Below, one piece after another: positions 34,252 to 43,962 of a stretch of DNA of 59,268 nt (positions are counted from its first letter, which is position 1; every line of letters begins with the position of its first letter). Source of the DNA: Betaproteobacteria bacterium (GTDB lineage: Bacteria; Pseudomonadota; Gammaproteobacteria; Burkholderiales; Burkholderiaceae_A); the NCBI GenBank assembly GCA_028139685.1, contig JAOINQ010000001.1:1-59268 (forward strand), written 5' to 3'. The position numbers and the translations under genes were made by a program. A model generated the notes under the pieces. The model saw nothing but the letters and a program-made list of their open reading frames with translations. It was not told the origin of the DNA and searched no databases.

Positions 34252-36948
34252 ATGATGAATTCCAAAGTGGAAAATTACGACCCGCAAAAATTAGAGACAA
34301 ATATTCAAAATTACTGGGAGAAAAAAGGACTCTACCGTGCAAACTTTAACGGAAACGATGGGAAGAAAAAGTACTATGCCTGCTCAATGCTACCTTATCC
34401 ATCTGGAAAACTTCATATGGGACACGTTCGAAACTACACAATAAATGACGTGATAGCCCGATGGAAAAGAATGAAGGGGTTCCAGGTATTAATGCCGATG
34501 GGATGGGATGCCTTTGGACTTCCTGCAGAAAACGCTGCGCTTAATCAAAGAAAATCTCCCGCACAATGGACTGAAGAGAATATTTCTACTATGAAAAAAC
34601 AACTCAAATCACTTGGGTTTGCAATTGATTGGTCTAGAGAGATTAATACATCATCCCCAGAATATTATAAATGGAGTCAATTGCTATTTTTGAAAATGTT
34701 AAAAAGTGGGATGGCATACAAAAAATCGGGGGTTGTAAATTGGGATCCTGTTGACAAAACAGTATTAGCTAACGAACAAGTGATCGACGGAAAAGGTTGG
34801 AGATCTGGCGCCCCCATAGAGAAACGAGAAATCCCTATGTATTATTTAGCAATAACAAAGTATACAGATGAGTTGTTGGATGGTCTCGATAAATTAGAAT
34901 GGCCCTTGCAAGTTTTGTCAATGCAAAAAAACTGGATAGGTAAATCTGAGGGCCTTCGCTTTTCTTTTAAAGTGAATGAAAAGTTAGCGAGCCAGAACTT
35001 TAAAAAAAATGACAGAGTCTATGTTTTTACAACCCGACCTGACACCATCATGGGTGCTACATTTATCGCTCTATCAGCAGACCATATGATCTCGAAGCAT
35101 ATCATTAAAAGCAATGAAAAAATCAGACGTTTTATTGATAGACATTGGGGTGAATCAACCAATTCAGAAGTTGAGCAGTCGAGACAAGAAAAAGTTGGTA
35201 TTGATACTGGCGAATTTGCAATTCACCCAATTTCAGGAGAACACATTCCAATATGGATTGCTAATTATGTTTTATCAGGATACGGAGACGGTGCTGTTAT
35301 GGGAGTTCCTGCGCATGATGAAAGAGATTTTTTATTTGCAAAAAAATACGGTTTAAAAATAGTTCAAGTTCTTAAAATGTCTGATTTAAATAATACAAAA
35401 ACATTCGACCCTCTATTGTGGAAAGAATGGTATGCAAGCAAAGAAAATTGTATTTGCATCAATTCAGGTCCCTACGAAGGAATGAAAGCACTTGAAGCAT
35501 CAAAACAAATAATAGAAGATTTGTCGAAACAGGGGATCGGTGAAAAGAAAACTCAAATACGTCTCAGAGATTGGGGCATTAGTCGGCAACGCTATTGGGG
35601 CACACCAATTCCAGTTGTGAAATGTCCAAGTTGTGGTGATGTGCCAGTCAATGAAGACCAACTACCTGTAATCTTGCCAAAACATTTAAAACCCAAAGGG
35701 GTTGGTAATCCCTTAACAGAGTGTGAGGAGTTTTTAAAAACCCGGTGCCCTGTTTGTGATGCGGAAGCGAGAAGAGAGACAGATACAATGGATACTTTTG
35801 TAGACTCAAGTTGGTATTTCATGCGGTATTGTTGTCCTCAAGAGAAAGAACAAATTTTTAATGAAGAGATAGACTATTGGATGCCAATTGATCAGTATAT
35901 CGGAGGCATTGAACATGCAATATTACATTTACTGTATGCTAGATTCTGGACAAAAGTGACCCGCGATTTAAATCTGATCAAAATTGACGAACCTTTTACC
36001 AAGTTACTGACTCAGGGAATGGTCCTTAACCAAACTTTTTTTCGTGAAAGTGACAATGATACTGTAAAGACATATTTCAATCCGAGTAAAATAATTTTGA
36101 ATAAAGATAACAAAGGAAGAGCAGTTTCAGCCATAAATGCAGATGATGGACTACCCGTGCAATTAGGGAAAATTGAGAAGATGTCAAAATCAAAAAACAA
36201 TGGGGTTGACCCTACAGTTTTAATTGAAAAATATGGGGCTGATACCTGCCGATTGTTCACTATGTTCGCCGCTCCGCCAGAAAACACTCTAGAATGGTCA
36301 GAAGATGGCGTAGAGGGTTCCTTCAGATTTGCAAAGAGGCTATGGACTTTTCATGTAAAAAATCTTGATTTCTTAAAGGCTCAAAATTATTCTGAAGTAG
36401 ACAAGACCAAAATAACAGAAAATGGTAAAAAATTAAAAAAAAGCTGTCATGAAATTCTTGCCCAGGCCACTTACGACATGGAACGATTTCAGTTTAATAC
36501 CGTAGTTTCGGCCACTATGAAACTTCTAAATACAATAGAATTATTTTTACAACCATCGAATGGCAACCAAGAACCGTTTGAAAAAAAAGATAGATTGATT
36601 CTTGTGGAATCTTTTTCGATATTGTTGCGAGTTCTATATCCTATCGCTCCTCACATTTGCTGCCATATTTGGAATAACGTTCGATACGAAAATTTGTTTG
36701 GAGCGTTGATTGACTCTGAGTGGCCTGTGGTGGATGAAAAGGCTTTACAACAAGAATTCACAGATATTACGATTCAAATAAATGGAAAGAGCCGAGGAAG
36801 AATCAGAATTCCCTCATCAGCTTCAAACGACCAGGTTTTAAAAATAGCTCAAGATTCAAATGAATTTAAAAAATATTGTCAAGACAAAGATATTTTACGG
36901 ACCATCATAGTCCCAAATCGATTAATCAACATAGTCGTAAAAATATGA
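34252..36948 (+). CDS. leuS: Leucyl-tRNA synthetase
   Basis: LeuS (898 residues) charges tRNA-Leu. The HIGH-type motif is YPSGKLHMGHVRNY with HMGH at 55-58, and KMSKS is at 643-647. The editing (CP1) domain contains FTTRPDTIMGATF and GVPAHDERDF near residue 345. A zinc-type cysteine knuckle appears in CPSCGDVP and CPVCDAEARRETDTMDTFVDS (landmark). The C-terminal domain ends IIVPNRLINIVVK. Tandem ATG codons at 34252/34255 give two possible starts. Its stop overlaps lptE by 4 nt (ATGA). Confidence 0.97.
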   Translation: MMNSKVENYDPQKLETNIQNYWEKKGLYRANFNGNDGKKKYYACSMLPYPSGKLHMGHVRNYTINDVIARWKRMKGFQVLMPMGWDAFGLPAENAALNQRKSPAQWTEENISTMKKQLKSLGFAIDWSREINTSSPEYYKWSQLLFLKMLKSGMAYKKSGVVNWDPVDKTVLANEQVIDGKGWRSGAPIEKREIPMYYLAITKYTDELLDGLDKLEWPLQVLSMQKNWIGKSEGLRFSFKVNEKLASQNFKKNDRVYVFTTRPDTIMGATFIALSADHMISKHIIKSNEKIRRFIDRHWGESTNSEVEQSRQEKVGIDTGEFAIHPISGEHIPIWIANYVLSGYGDGAVMGVPAHDERDFLFAKKYGLKIVQVLKMSDLNNTKTFDPLLWKEWYASKENCICINSGPYEGMKALEASKQIIEDLSKQGIGEKKTQIRLRDWGISRQRYWGTPIPVVKCPSCGDVPVNEDQLPVILPKHLKPKGVGNPLTECEEFLKTRCPVCDAEARRETDTMDTFVDSSWYFMRYCCPQEKEQIFNEEIDYWMPIDQYIGGIEHAILHLLYARFWTKVTRDLNLIKIDEPFTKLLTQGMVLNQTFFRESDNDTVKTYFNPSKIILNKDNKGRAVSAINADDGLPVQLGKIEKMSKSKNNGVDPTVLIEKYGADTCRLFTMFAAPPENTLEWSEDGVEGSFRFAKRLWTFHVKNLDFLKAQNYSEVDKTKITENGKKLKKSCHEILAQATYDMERFQFNTVVSATMKLLNTIELFLQPSNGNQEPFEKKDRLILVESFSILLRVLYPIAPHICCHIWNNVRYENLFGALIDSEWPVVDEKALQQEFTDITIQINGKSRGRIRIPSSASNDQVLKIAQDSNEFKKYCQDKDILRTIIVPNRLINIVVKI

Positions 36949-37451
36949 GAAAGCCTCGTTTTTTATACTCCATTTTTATATTTATAAGCCTTCAACTTGC
37001 GCTAACTAGTTGTGGTTGGAAGTTTAGGGTACTGGAAGATAAGATGCCTTTTTCAACCATTTATCTGAGCGGTATAAATAACGGAGTGGGCACCGAGATC
37101 TACCAAAGACTAAAGAGAGCTCCGGGTGTAAGAATAATAGAAAACAAGGCTGAAGCTCAGGTTTCTCTAACATTAGAAGTAAAAACAGATAGAGTAGTTG
37201 TAGGATTCTCGGGTGCTGGGAGACCACGGGAACTCGAAATAAGGACTACTGCAATAGTTGAAATTTACGACTCAGAAGATAAACCCTTACAACCGATGGA
37301 CGAATTGAAAATATTTCGTTCAGTTACTTTTAATGATACCGATGTTCTTGCAACACAAGCGCATGAATTATTCCACACAAGAGATATTAACAAGCAACTA
37401 GCTATGCGAATAATTCAAAAACTACAAAGGATTAACTTTTCTAAATTATGA
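36945..37451 (+). CDS. lptE: LPS-assembly lipoprotein LptE
   Basis: LptE (168 residues) is the lipoprotein partner of LptD in the outer-membrane lipopolysaccharide translocon. The signal peptide ends in LALTSCGWKFR, with the lipid-attached Cys near residue 23. The mature part has the family features FSTIYLSGINNGVG and RELEIRTTAIVEIYD. The start ATG 36945 overlaps the leuS stop. A 23-residue longer frame would bury the signal peptide and is rejected. The order leuS-lptE-holA is conserved widely in proteobacteria. Confidence 0.93.
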   Translation: MRKPRFLYSIFIFISLQLALTSCGWKFRVLEDKMPFSTIYLSGINNGVGTEIYQRLKRAPGVRIIENKAEAQVSLTLEVKTDRVVVGFSGAGRPRELEIRTTAIVEIYDSEDKPLQPMDELKIFRSVTFNDTDVLATQAHELFHTRDINKQLAMRIIQKLQRINFSKL

Positions 37452-38383
37452 AAATCGTAATCCCTGCAGATCTAACTCACAGTGAAAAAGAGGTAGAAAA
37501 TTTCTTAGCAAAATATACTGGGACTAAATTTGACGAAAGTAATAAATGTTGGGTAGTAATGACGGATGAACCTCTTTTTCATAAAGTCGTACTTGAGGTA
37601 TTGCAAACTCGTTTAAAACTAAAGGGTGCTTTTGACAAAGATATATATTTTGCAGACGCTTTTTTTAATTGGCAAGAGTGTTTTCAGAAGTATGAGAATA
37701 TAAGTCTATTTTCCGAAGTAACACTTTTGCAAATATATGTAAAAAATGGAAAGCCCGGTTCAAAAGGAGGGGCATTTCTATCTGAACTTAATATGAATAA
37801 GCGGAAAAATATCTATGCATTAATACACTTGCCGAAGCTAGACTTCACCAGTAAAAACTCTAAATGGTTCCGAGCATTGGCGCAAAAAGGAAATTGTATC
37901 GAGTTTGGTAATGATAGTGCCGATGGATTGTTTAAGTTCATTGAAAATGAATTGGCTTTCTATACGGGTAAAGACAAAAATAAATTGACTAATTTAATTG
38001 TGGATAAATGTGAGGGCAATTTTACCTCCGCATACAACGAAATTGCGAGCCTCAGACTGTTCCAAAACTCTAATGAAGGTGAAATTGATTTAACTTCTTT
38101 GGTATCTTCAATCGACAACAACTCGAAGCATAATCCATTTATTCTGCCAGAGGTAATCAGAACACAACACAAGGGAAAAATCTTGCAATTAGTCAGACAA
38201 CTAAAAGAGGATAATGTCCCTTTACCTCTCTTAATTTGGATTATTGCAAACGACACAAGGAGAAAATTGAATATAAAATCCGAAAACATTTTGTTATCAT
38301 TACATGAAATTGACAAGCACTTAAAAGGCATTATGCCGGGAGATCCCTGGACAGAATTTGAAAGAGCTATCATTAATTACTAA
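37448..38383 (+). CDS. holA: DNA polymerase III delta subunit
   Basis: HolA (311 residues) is the clamp-loader subunit that opens the beta sliding clamp. Sequence is divergent, as usual. Supporting features are LFSEVTLLQIYVKNGKPGSKG near residue 93 (landmark), LVDKCEGNFTSAYNEI near residue 180, and a C-terminal helical collar with LPLLIWIIANDTRRK. It lies directly after lptE with a 4-nt overlap (ATGA), the standard position. It is slightly short of E. coli HolA (343). Confidence 0.88.
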   Translation: MKIVIPADLTHSEKEVENFLAKYTGTKFDESNKCWVVMTDEPLFHKVVLEVLQTRLKLKGAFDKDIYFADAFFNWQECFQKYENISLFSEVTLLQIYVKNGKPGSKGGAFLSELNMNKRKNIYALIHLPKLDFTSKNSKWFRALAQKGNCIEFGNDSADGLFKFIENELAFYTGKDKNKLTNLIVDKCEGNFTSAYNEIASLRLFQNSNEGEIDLTSLVSSIDNNSKHNPFILPEVIRTQHKGKILQLVRQLKEDNVPLPLLIWIIANDTRRKLNIKSENILLSLHEIDKHLKGIMPGDPWTEFERAIINY

Positions 38384-38384
38384 C

Positions 38385-39668
38385 ATGAACAAACTAAGAG
38401 AATTAGCTACAAAACTTGGGAAGAACGCGAGGGATGCCTCTTCACAACTGCATTCCATTAAAACGATCCAAAAAAATGATATTCTAAGGAAAATTTCTGA
38501 CTGCATTGAAAAAAATAAAATAAATATATTTAAAGGAAATGCTTTAGATTTAGAAATTGCAAAAAAAACAAACAAAGATTCAGCATTTCTCGATAGATTA
38601 GAGATTACCAATAAATCCATTAACGACATGTGTAATGGACTTGAGCAAATTGCCTCGTTACCAGATCCCATCGGAAAAATCAGCAGCTTAATGGAACAGC
38701 CATCTGGAATAAAGGTTGGTAACATGAATGTTCCAATCGGTGTTATATTGATGATTTATGAATCCAGGCCGAATGTCACTGTTGATGCCGCCGCTTTAAC
38801 TCTTAAAACGGGAAATGCCATTATTTTAAGAGGTGGCTCCGAATCTATAAACAGCAATGTAGTTTTGCATAGCATTTTTTACGATATACTCAAAAAATGT
38901 AGTGTTCCGACAAATTCAGTGCAGCTTGCCAAAGAGACGGACAGGGGTCTCGTTAAAGAATTGCTCTCACTTGATAAATATATTGACATAGTTATCCCTC
39001 GAGGTGGCAAATCTTTGATAGAAAGAATTACAAAAGACTCGAAGATACAGGTAATAAAACATCTCGATGGAATATGCCACGTTTATATCGATGAGTTTGC
39101 AGATAAAAATAAAGCTGTTGACATAACAATGAATTCAAAAACGCAGCGACTAGGTACCTGTAATACTTTAGAGACACTTTTAGTAAATACGAAAATTGCC
39201 GGAAAAATCCTTCCACTAATCTGTACGTTATTGCTAGAAAAAAATATTGAAATGCGTGTTTGTAAGTTAACAAAAAAAATTCTTTCCGAAAAAAAATTTT
39301 CTGCGTTAAGAAAAATAAAAATCGCCTCTAATAAAGACTGGGCAACGGAGTACTTAGACGCTATTTTATCGATTAAAATTGTAGCTTGTATGGATGAAGC
39401 TATTTCTCATATATCTACTTATGGTTCTTCCCACACGGAGTCAATCGTTACCGAAAACCACGAAAATGCAATGAATTTTCTACGAAGGGTTGACTCCTCC
39501 TCTGTAATGGTTAATACGTCTACTAGATTCGCCGACGGATTTCAGTATGGACTGGGAGCGGAAATTGGTATCAGTACGAATAAACTGCATGCAAGAGGGC
39601 CTGTTGGGTTAGAAGGGTTGACTACCAAAAAATGGATTGTTATGAGTGACGGTCAGGTAAGAAATTAA
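38385..39668 (+). CDS. proA: Glutamate-5-semialdehyde dehydrogenase (gamma-glutamyl phosphate reductase)
   Basis: ProA (427 residues) reduces gamma-glutamyl phosphate in proline synthesis. Motifs seen are GVILMIYESRPNVTVDAAAL, TGNAIILRGGSES near residue 143, VIPRGGKSLIERI, and the catalytic cysteine in QRLGTCNTLETLLV near residue 260. The C-terminal GLGAEIGISTNKLHARGPVGLEGL region (landmark) is typical. ATG 38385 is one base after the holA stop. Its stop shares a base with the hemJ start. proC lies downstream at 43963; proB is not seen. Confidence 0.95.
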   Translation: MNKLRELATKLGKNARDASSQLHSIKTIQKNDILRKISDCIEKNKINIFKGNALDLEIAKKTNKDSAFLDRLEITNKSINDMCNGLEQIASLPDPIGKISSLMEQPSGIKVGNMNVPIGVILMIYESRPNVTVDAAALTLKTGNAIILRGGSESINSNVVLHSIFYDILKKCSVPTNSVQLAKETDRGLVKELLSLDKYIDIVIPRGGKSLIERITKDSKIQVIKHLDGICHVYIDEFADKNKAVDITMNSKTQRLGTCNTLETLLVNTKIAGKILPLICTLLLEKNIEMRVCKLTKKILSEKKFSALRKIKIASNKDWATEYLDAILSIKIVACMDEAISHISTYGSSHTESIVTENHENAMNFLRRVDSSSVMVNTSTRFADGFQYGLGAEIGISTNKLHARGPVGLEGLTTKKWIVMSDGQVRN

Positions 39669-40117
39669 TGCTTTGGGTCAAGACATTTCATATTTTTTTT
39701 GTTGTCGCATGGTTTGCAGGATTATTTTATCTCCCACGAATATTTGTTAACTTAGCAATCATTTTTTCTGATAAAGATATTGATCAGGATAATAAAAGAG
39801 ATGAATATGATCGCTTAATTGTAATGGGTCAAAAGCTTTACAAATTTATCCACCCGATAATGATACTTTCAGTAATATTCGGAATCTGGCTATGGATTGG
39901 TTATGAAATTGGCCTTGAAAGACAATTTAATTGGATGCATATTAAACTATCAATCGTTGTTGTATTGATTACTTACCATTTATATTGTGGAAAAATTCTT
40001 CGTGATTTTGCAAACTTTAAATGTACAAACTCCCACGTGTGGTTTCGCGTTTTTAATGAAATTCCTGTATTCTTACTTTTTTTTACAATTTATTTAGTGA
40101 TATTTAAGCCATTCTGA
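39668..40117 (+). CDS. hemJ: Protoporphyrinogen oxidase HemJ
   Basis: HemJ (149 residues) is an integral membrane protein for protoporphyrinogen IX oxidation in heme synthesis. Four transmembrane segments are visible. Conserved histidine/arginine features include TFHIFFVVAWFAGLFYLPRIF, YKFIHPIMILSVIFG and MHIKLSIVVVLITYHLYCGK (landmarks in part). It overlaps proA by one base and the next gene by one base, so the three are translated from one transcript. The name is by family; the oxidase role in this organism is inferred. Confidence 0.88.
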   Translation: MLWVKTFHIFFVVAWFAGLFYLPRIFVNLAIIFSDKDIDQDNKRDEYDRLIVMGQKLYKFIHPIMILSVIFGIWLWIGYEIGLERQFNWMHIKLSIVVVLITYHLYCGKILRDFANFKCTNSHVWFRVFNEIPVFLLFFTIYLVIFKPF

Positions 40118-41346
40118 TGGAAGTCCCCTTATCAGTAATTGCAATATGTCCTAGGGGACTAGAGCTTATTGTGTCAAGTGAGTTGACCTATCTGCTATCC
40201 AATATCAAGCCCAAAATAAAAAAAGGTGGTGTGTTTTTTATAGCAACTGCAGAAGAGGTTTGTATGCTGAATTTGTGGGCTCGGACCCCCACACGGTTGT
40301 TAATCCTCCTTACCCGTACTCAAACGAATAGCGCACGTGAGCTCTATAGTTGCTCTCATAAGATTAAGTGGAAAAACTGGTTTTTACCTGACCGAACGAT
40401 AAAAGTAGATGTAAATGGCAGAGGGTTCCCGAAAGATGTCTCATTAAGGTATGCATCTCTTATTGTAAAGGATGCAATTTGTGACTCTTTTCGAAATGAC
40501 TTTGGCGTCAGACCAAATGTTGATACCAAAAATCCTGATATTAGAATTTGGGTAAATTTTGATAATTGCCTAGTTACAATTTCGATAGATTCAACGGGAC
40601 AACCTCTTTATAAACGGGGCTGGAGAAAAGAAGGTTTTATTGCGCCCTTGAAGGAAAATCTGGCAGCCTCACTTATTAGACTGACCGAGTGGGATAAAAA
40701 GACTCCGATAATCGATCCAATGTGTGGCAGTGGAACTTTCATTATAGAGGCTGCAGGGATAGCAGCCAAACTTCCTGCAAATTTTATCATGTCAAAAAAA
40801 AGGATTTTCTCATATGAGCTGTTTGCAAAACCCTCTCCATTCGGCAACATTAATACAAAAAAAATTTACTCAGATGCAGAGAAGGTTTGGAAGACGCTTG
40901 ATGAGAACTCGCATACATATCCATCGCTTTTTGGCCTTGATATTTCTGAAGAAAATATTTATACAGCAAAAAGAAATGCCTTTAGGGCTCTTCCCGAACC
41001 CTTAGCCGAAAAAATCTCATGGAATGTTAAATCACTGCATGCCCTCACTCGCCCGAATTTTGACAAAGGGTTAATATTAACTAACCCTCCATACGGTAAA
41101 CGGATGGGTAAAAGCAGTTCGATGGATAAATTAATAGCAATCTTTAGTTCAATTTTGAAAAAACAATTCAACGGATGGTCTGTCTGGGTGCTCACTAATG
41201 AAAAAGAATTAGTTTCTAAGATAAAACTGAGGGCATCCGAAAAGATAGCTTTAAAAAACGGTGACATTGAATGTTTTTGGTGTAAATTCGATATCTTTAG
41301 AGGGTCAAAATTTCGCAAAGAGAGAGCAAATGACAATATTGAATAA
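40117..41346 (+). CDS. rlmL: THUMP-domain RNA methyltransferase, RlmL N-terminal-like
   Basis: This 409-residue class I methyltransferase carries an N-terminal ferredoxin-like/THUMP region (residues 1 to ~160), then a Rossmann methyltransferase with DPMCGSGTFIIEAAG near residue 203, GLDISEENIYTAKRNAF and the catalytic LTNPPYGKRMG near residue 325. It corresponds to the RlmL half of the E. coli RlmKL fusion (23S rRNA m2G2445). RlmK is not attached. The start overlaps the hemJ stop by one base (TGATG). The C-terminus is basic. Confidence 0.88.
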   Translation: MEVPLSVIAICPRGLELIVSSELTYLLSNIKPKIKKGGVFFIATAEEVCMLNLWARTPTRLLILLTRTQTNSARELYSCSHKIKWKNWFLPDRTIKVDVNGRGFPKDVSLRYASLIVKDAICDSFRNDFGVRPNVDTKNPDIRIWVNFDNCLVTISIDSTGQPLYKRGWRKEGFIAPLKENLAASLIRLTEWDKKTPIIDPMCGSGTFIIEAAGIAAKLPANFIMSKKRIFSYELFAKPSPFGNINTKKIYSDAEKVWKTLDENSHTYPSLFGLDISEENIYTAKRNAFRALPEPLAEKISWNVKSLHALTRPNFDKGLILTNPPYGKRMGKSSSMDKLIAIFSSILKKQFNGWSVWVLTNEKELVSKIKLRASEKIALKNGDIECFWCKFDIFRGSKFRKERANDNIE

Positions 41347-42049
41347 TCTTGAGCTAGTTAATGAACGAATTAAAAAGAGTTGTGTAAGGTCGAATACTAA
41401 TTTATCAAAAGTAAAAATCTTGGCAGTTAGTAAAAAAATGGGAACGAATAAAATTTTTGAAGCATATAAGTCCGGCCTAAGTATGTTCGGAGAAAATTAT
41501 GTTAGCGAAAGTATAGAAAAAATAAATTATTTTAAAAACATGGGTCTAAATTTAGAATGGCACTACATTGGACCAATACAAAGCAACAAGACAAAATCAA
41601 TCGCTGAAAATTTTGATTGGGTACATTCAGTAAGCAATCCGAGAACTGTTAAAAGACTCATGGCTCAACGACCCATTGGATTAGGACCATTAAATATTTT
41701 TGTTCAGGTAAACTTCAGCAACGAAAAAAATAAATCTGGCGCTAAAGCAGATGAGCTGAGTATTGTTTTAAAAGAATGCACTGAATTTGGAAGAATAAAG
41801 GTCCGTGGCCTTATGACTATCCCAGAAAATACACCCGATAGCACATTAATAAAAAGTCGGTTTAAGACTCTCGTGGATGTTCAGAAAAAATTAAAACTTG
41901 ATTTCTCTAAACAAAATTCCTCTATTTTTATTTTCGACATGATTTCGATGGGTATGTCAAACGACATGGAATTGGCTATAAGTGAATCGGACCCATCTTT
42001 TACTACCTTAATCAGAATTGGAACTAGTATTTTCGGAAAACGACCTTAA
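41330..42049 (+). CDS. yggS: YggS-family PLP homeostasis protein
   Basis: This 239-residue single-domain TIM barrel binds pyridoxal phosphate (YggS/PLPBP/PROSC family) and helps to keep PLP homeostasis without known catalysis. The PLP lysine lies in ILAVSKKMG near residue 34. Other family segments are FGENYVSESIEKI, WHYIGPIQSNKTKSIAEN and RGLMTIPENTP, with SMGMSNDMELAI near the C-terminus. ATG 41330 is chosen, overlapping the rlmL-like gene by 17 nt; the longer frame is not homologous-looking. Confidence 0.94.
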   Translation: MTILNNLELVNERIKKSCVRSNTNLSKVKILAVSKKMGTNKIFEAYKSGLSMFGENYVSESIEKINYFKNMGLNLEWHYIGPIQSNKTKSIAENFDWVHSVSNPRTVKRLMAQRPIGLGPLNIFVQVNFSNEKNKSGAKADELSIVLKECTEFGRIKVRGLMTIPENTPDSTLIKSRFKTLVDVQKKLKLDFSKQNSSIFIFDMISMGMSNDMELAISESDPSFTTLIRIGTSIFGKRP

Positions 42050-42082
42050 ATCTAGCAAAAACTTACAACTAATTCCAGTATG

Positions 42083-42346
42083 CTAGGCCATAGACTTGAC
42101 AGCCTTACTTAACCTGCTTTTGTGTCTGGCAGCTTTGTTAGCATGCACAATCCGTTTATCAGCCAGTTTATCGATGATTCTCTGAGCAACAGCGAATGCT
42201 TCAGATGCTGCATTCTTGTCACCAGAATCCACAGCTTTTTTGACGGTTTTTACAGCTGTGCGATAGCTTGTGCGTTGCATTTGATTGTGACGTCTACGCG
42301 AGTCAGCCTGACGAGCACTTTTTCTCGCTGATGATGAATTTGCCAT
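42083..42346 (-). CDS. rpsT: Ribosomal protein S20
   Basis: S20 (87 residues) binds 16S rRNA early in 30S assembly. It is basic and helical: [35 protein letters not shown] and a C-terminal [20 protein letters not shown] 42346 gives the standard N-terminus; an 18-residue upstream extension is rejected. It is divergent from murJ, with 47 nt between; the rpsT-murJ divergent arrangement is common in betaproteobacteria. Confidence 0.97.
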   Translation of the reverse strand: MANSSSARKSARQADSRRRHNQMQRTSYRTAVKTVKKAVDSGDKNAASEAFAVAQRIIDKLADKRIVHANKAARHKSRLSKAVKSMA

Positions 42347-42393
42347 TTGAAGACCTAATATCTGTAAAATAAAATAAAAATATACAGTTATCC

Positions 42394-43950
42394 ATGACAT
42401 TATTCAAGAGCACGCTATCAATTAGTTTAATTACCCTGGTTTCTAGAATATCGGGATTGATAAGGGAAATGCTATTTGCAACCTATTTCGGTGCCTCCTC
42501 CCAAACTGACGCCTTTTTCGTAGCTTTTCGAATCCCAAACCTACTGCGCAGACTATTCGCAGAAGGCGCATTATCCCAGGCATTCATTCCAGTTCTTTCC
42601 GAGGTAAAAACAAAAAAAGGGGAATCGGCGTGCCAATTACTAAGTCTCAAAATTTTAACCGTCTTGTTGTGCTTGCTTTCCTCAATCGTAATGTTAGGCA
42701 TTATTTTTGCAGACTACATTGTTTTCGCTATGAGCGCGGGTTTTCAGGGCGATGACGCCACAAATTATCTGTCCGTTAATTTGACAAGGTTGATGTTCCC
42801 TTACATCTTATTTATCTCTCTATCCGCGTTAATTTCTGGAATTCAAAATACTTTTTCAGAATTCAAACTACCTGCCTTCATACCGGTGATTTTAAACGTC
42901 GCATTTATTGCATCGATCGTTTTTCTAGCGCCTGTACTTGACGAACCCATATACTGTTTAGCGGTTGCCGTAATTACAGGTGGAGTAGCGCAATTGACCC
43001 TTCAAATATGGGGGCTCAATCGGATTGGTTTTTTTAAAGATGTAAAACGTAATGCCGCTCTTTTAATGCATTCAAAATTTCTTGACGAAAATGTAAGAAA
43101 AATTGTAAAAATTTTTATTCCAGCCACATTCGCAGTTTCAATAGCTCAGATAAGTATTATTATTAATACTAATATTGCCTCACGACTCGAGACGGGGAGT
43201 ATCTCATGGCTCTCCTATGCTGACAGGATCATGGAGTTTCCGACAGCATTGCTCGGTGTGGCGTTGGGAACCGTTTTACTACCAAATTTATCCGAAGCCT
43301 GGAGCGCAGGTAAAAATGAGCGTATTTCGGATCTAATTGATTGGGGCTTGAAGCTAGTATGCTTTCTCACCTTGCCTATTAGTGTGATTGTTTATAATTT
43401 AGCTGTACCGTTAGCATCAGTTATTTTTCACTACGGAGCGTTCTCCGATTACGATTTAGATAAATCAGCGATGGCTATCAGTGCATACTCCATTGGAATC
43501 ATTGGTTTAATCGCAGTGAAAATCATTGCACCTGGCTTTTATGCCAGGCAAGAAATCAAAATACCAGTAGTGGTAGGTATTCTCACTTTAATAATTACGC
43601 AGATCCTCAATTTTGTCCTTGTTCCCTTATATCAACATGCAGGATTAGCATATGCTATTAGTATTGCAGCGTGCTTTAATGCAATATTGTTACTCTATAT
43701 CCTTATAAAGAAAAATATTTATCGTCCAAATAAGTCATGGTTTATGTTTATTGCCAAAATAATAATTGGTTGTAGCATTGTATATTTTTTTTCCGCATAC
43801 ATGTCTGACGTATTTGATTGGAAAGCAATGAGAACCCAACCGCTTGAGCGGATATTTTGTTTTGCAGTAATATTCGTGACTTGCCTTGTAGCGTATTTAA
43901 GCGTTACAAAACTAATTGGTATTAATTTCAAAAATCTAATTAAACATTAA
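42394..43950 (+). CDS. murJ: Lipid II flippase MurJ
   Basis: MurJ (518 residues) moves lipid II across the inner membrane for peptidoglycan synthesis. It has about 14 hydrophobic segments of the MATE-like fold. Family hallmarks are [48 protein letters not shown] (seen in pieces near residues 18-65), [20 protein letters not shown] near residue 275 and [15 protein letters not shown]. The ATG at 42394 opens directly before the first membrane segment. It is followed after 12 nt by proC. Confidence 0.96.
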   Translation: MTLFKSTLSISLITLVSRISGLIREMLFATYFGASSQTDAFFVAFRIPNLLRRLFAEGALSQAFIPVLSEVKTKKGESACQLLSLKILTVLLCLLSSIVMLGIIFADYIVFAMSAGFQGDDATNYLSVNLTRLMFPYILFISLSALISGIQNTFSEFKLPAFIPVILNVAFIASIVFLAPVLDEPIYCLAVAVITGGVAQLTLQIWGLNRIGFFKDVKRNAALLMHSKFLDENVRKIVKIFIPATFAVSIAQISIIINTNIASRLETGSISWLSYADRIMEFPTALLGVALGTVLLPNLSEAWSAGKNERISDLIDWGLKLVCFLTLPISVIVYNLAVPLASVIFHYGAFSDYDLDKSAMAISAYSIGIIGLIAVKIIAPGFYARQEIKIPVVVGILTLIITQILNFVLVPLYQHAGLAYAISIAACFNAILLLYILIKKNIYRPNKSWFMFIAKIIIGCSIVYFFSAYMSDVFDWKAMRTQPLERIFCFAVIFVTCLVAYLSVTKLIGINFKNLIKH

Positions 43951-43962
43951 AGGATCTTATCT

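Noticed and set aside
34176..34265. Hydrophobic N-terminal extension of UvrD
   Set aside because: The 30 extra codons precede the standard N-terminus, have no ribosome binding site, and would make a membrane anchor unknown for UvrD; ATG 34175 follows GGAGT.
36876..36944. 23-codon upstream extension of LptE
   Set aside because: It would place charged residues before a signal peptide; ATG 36945 overlaps the leuS stop as in other tightly packed pairs here.
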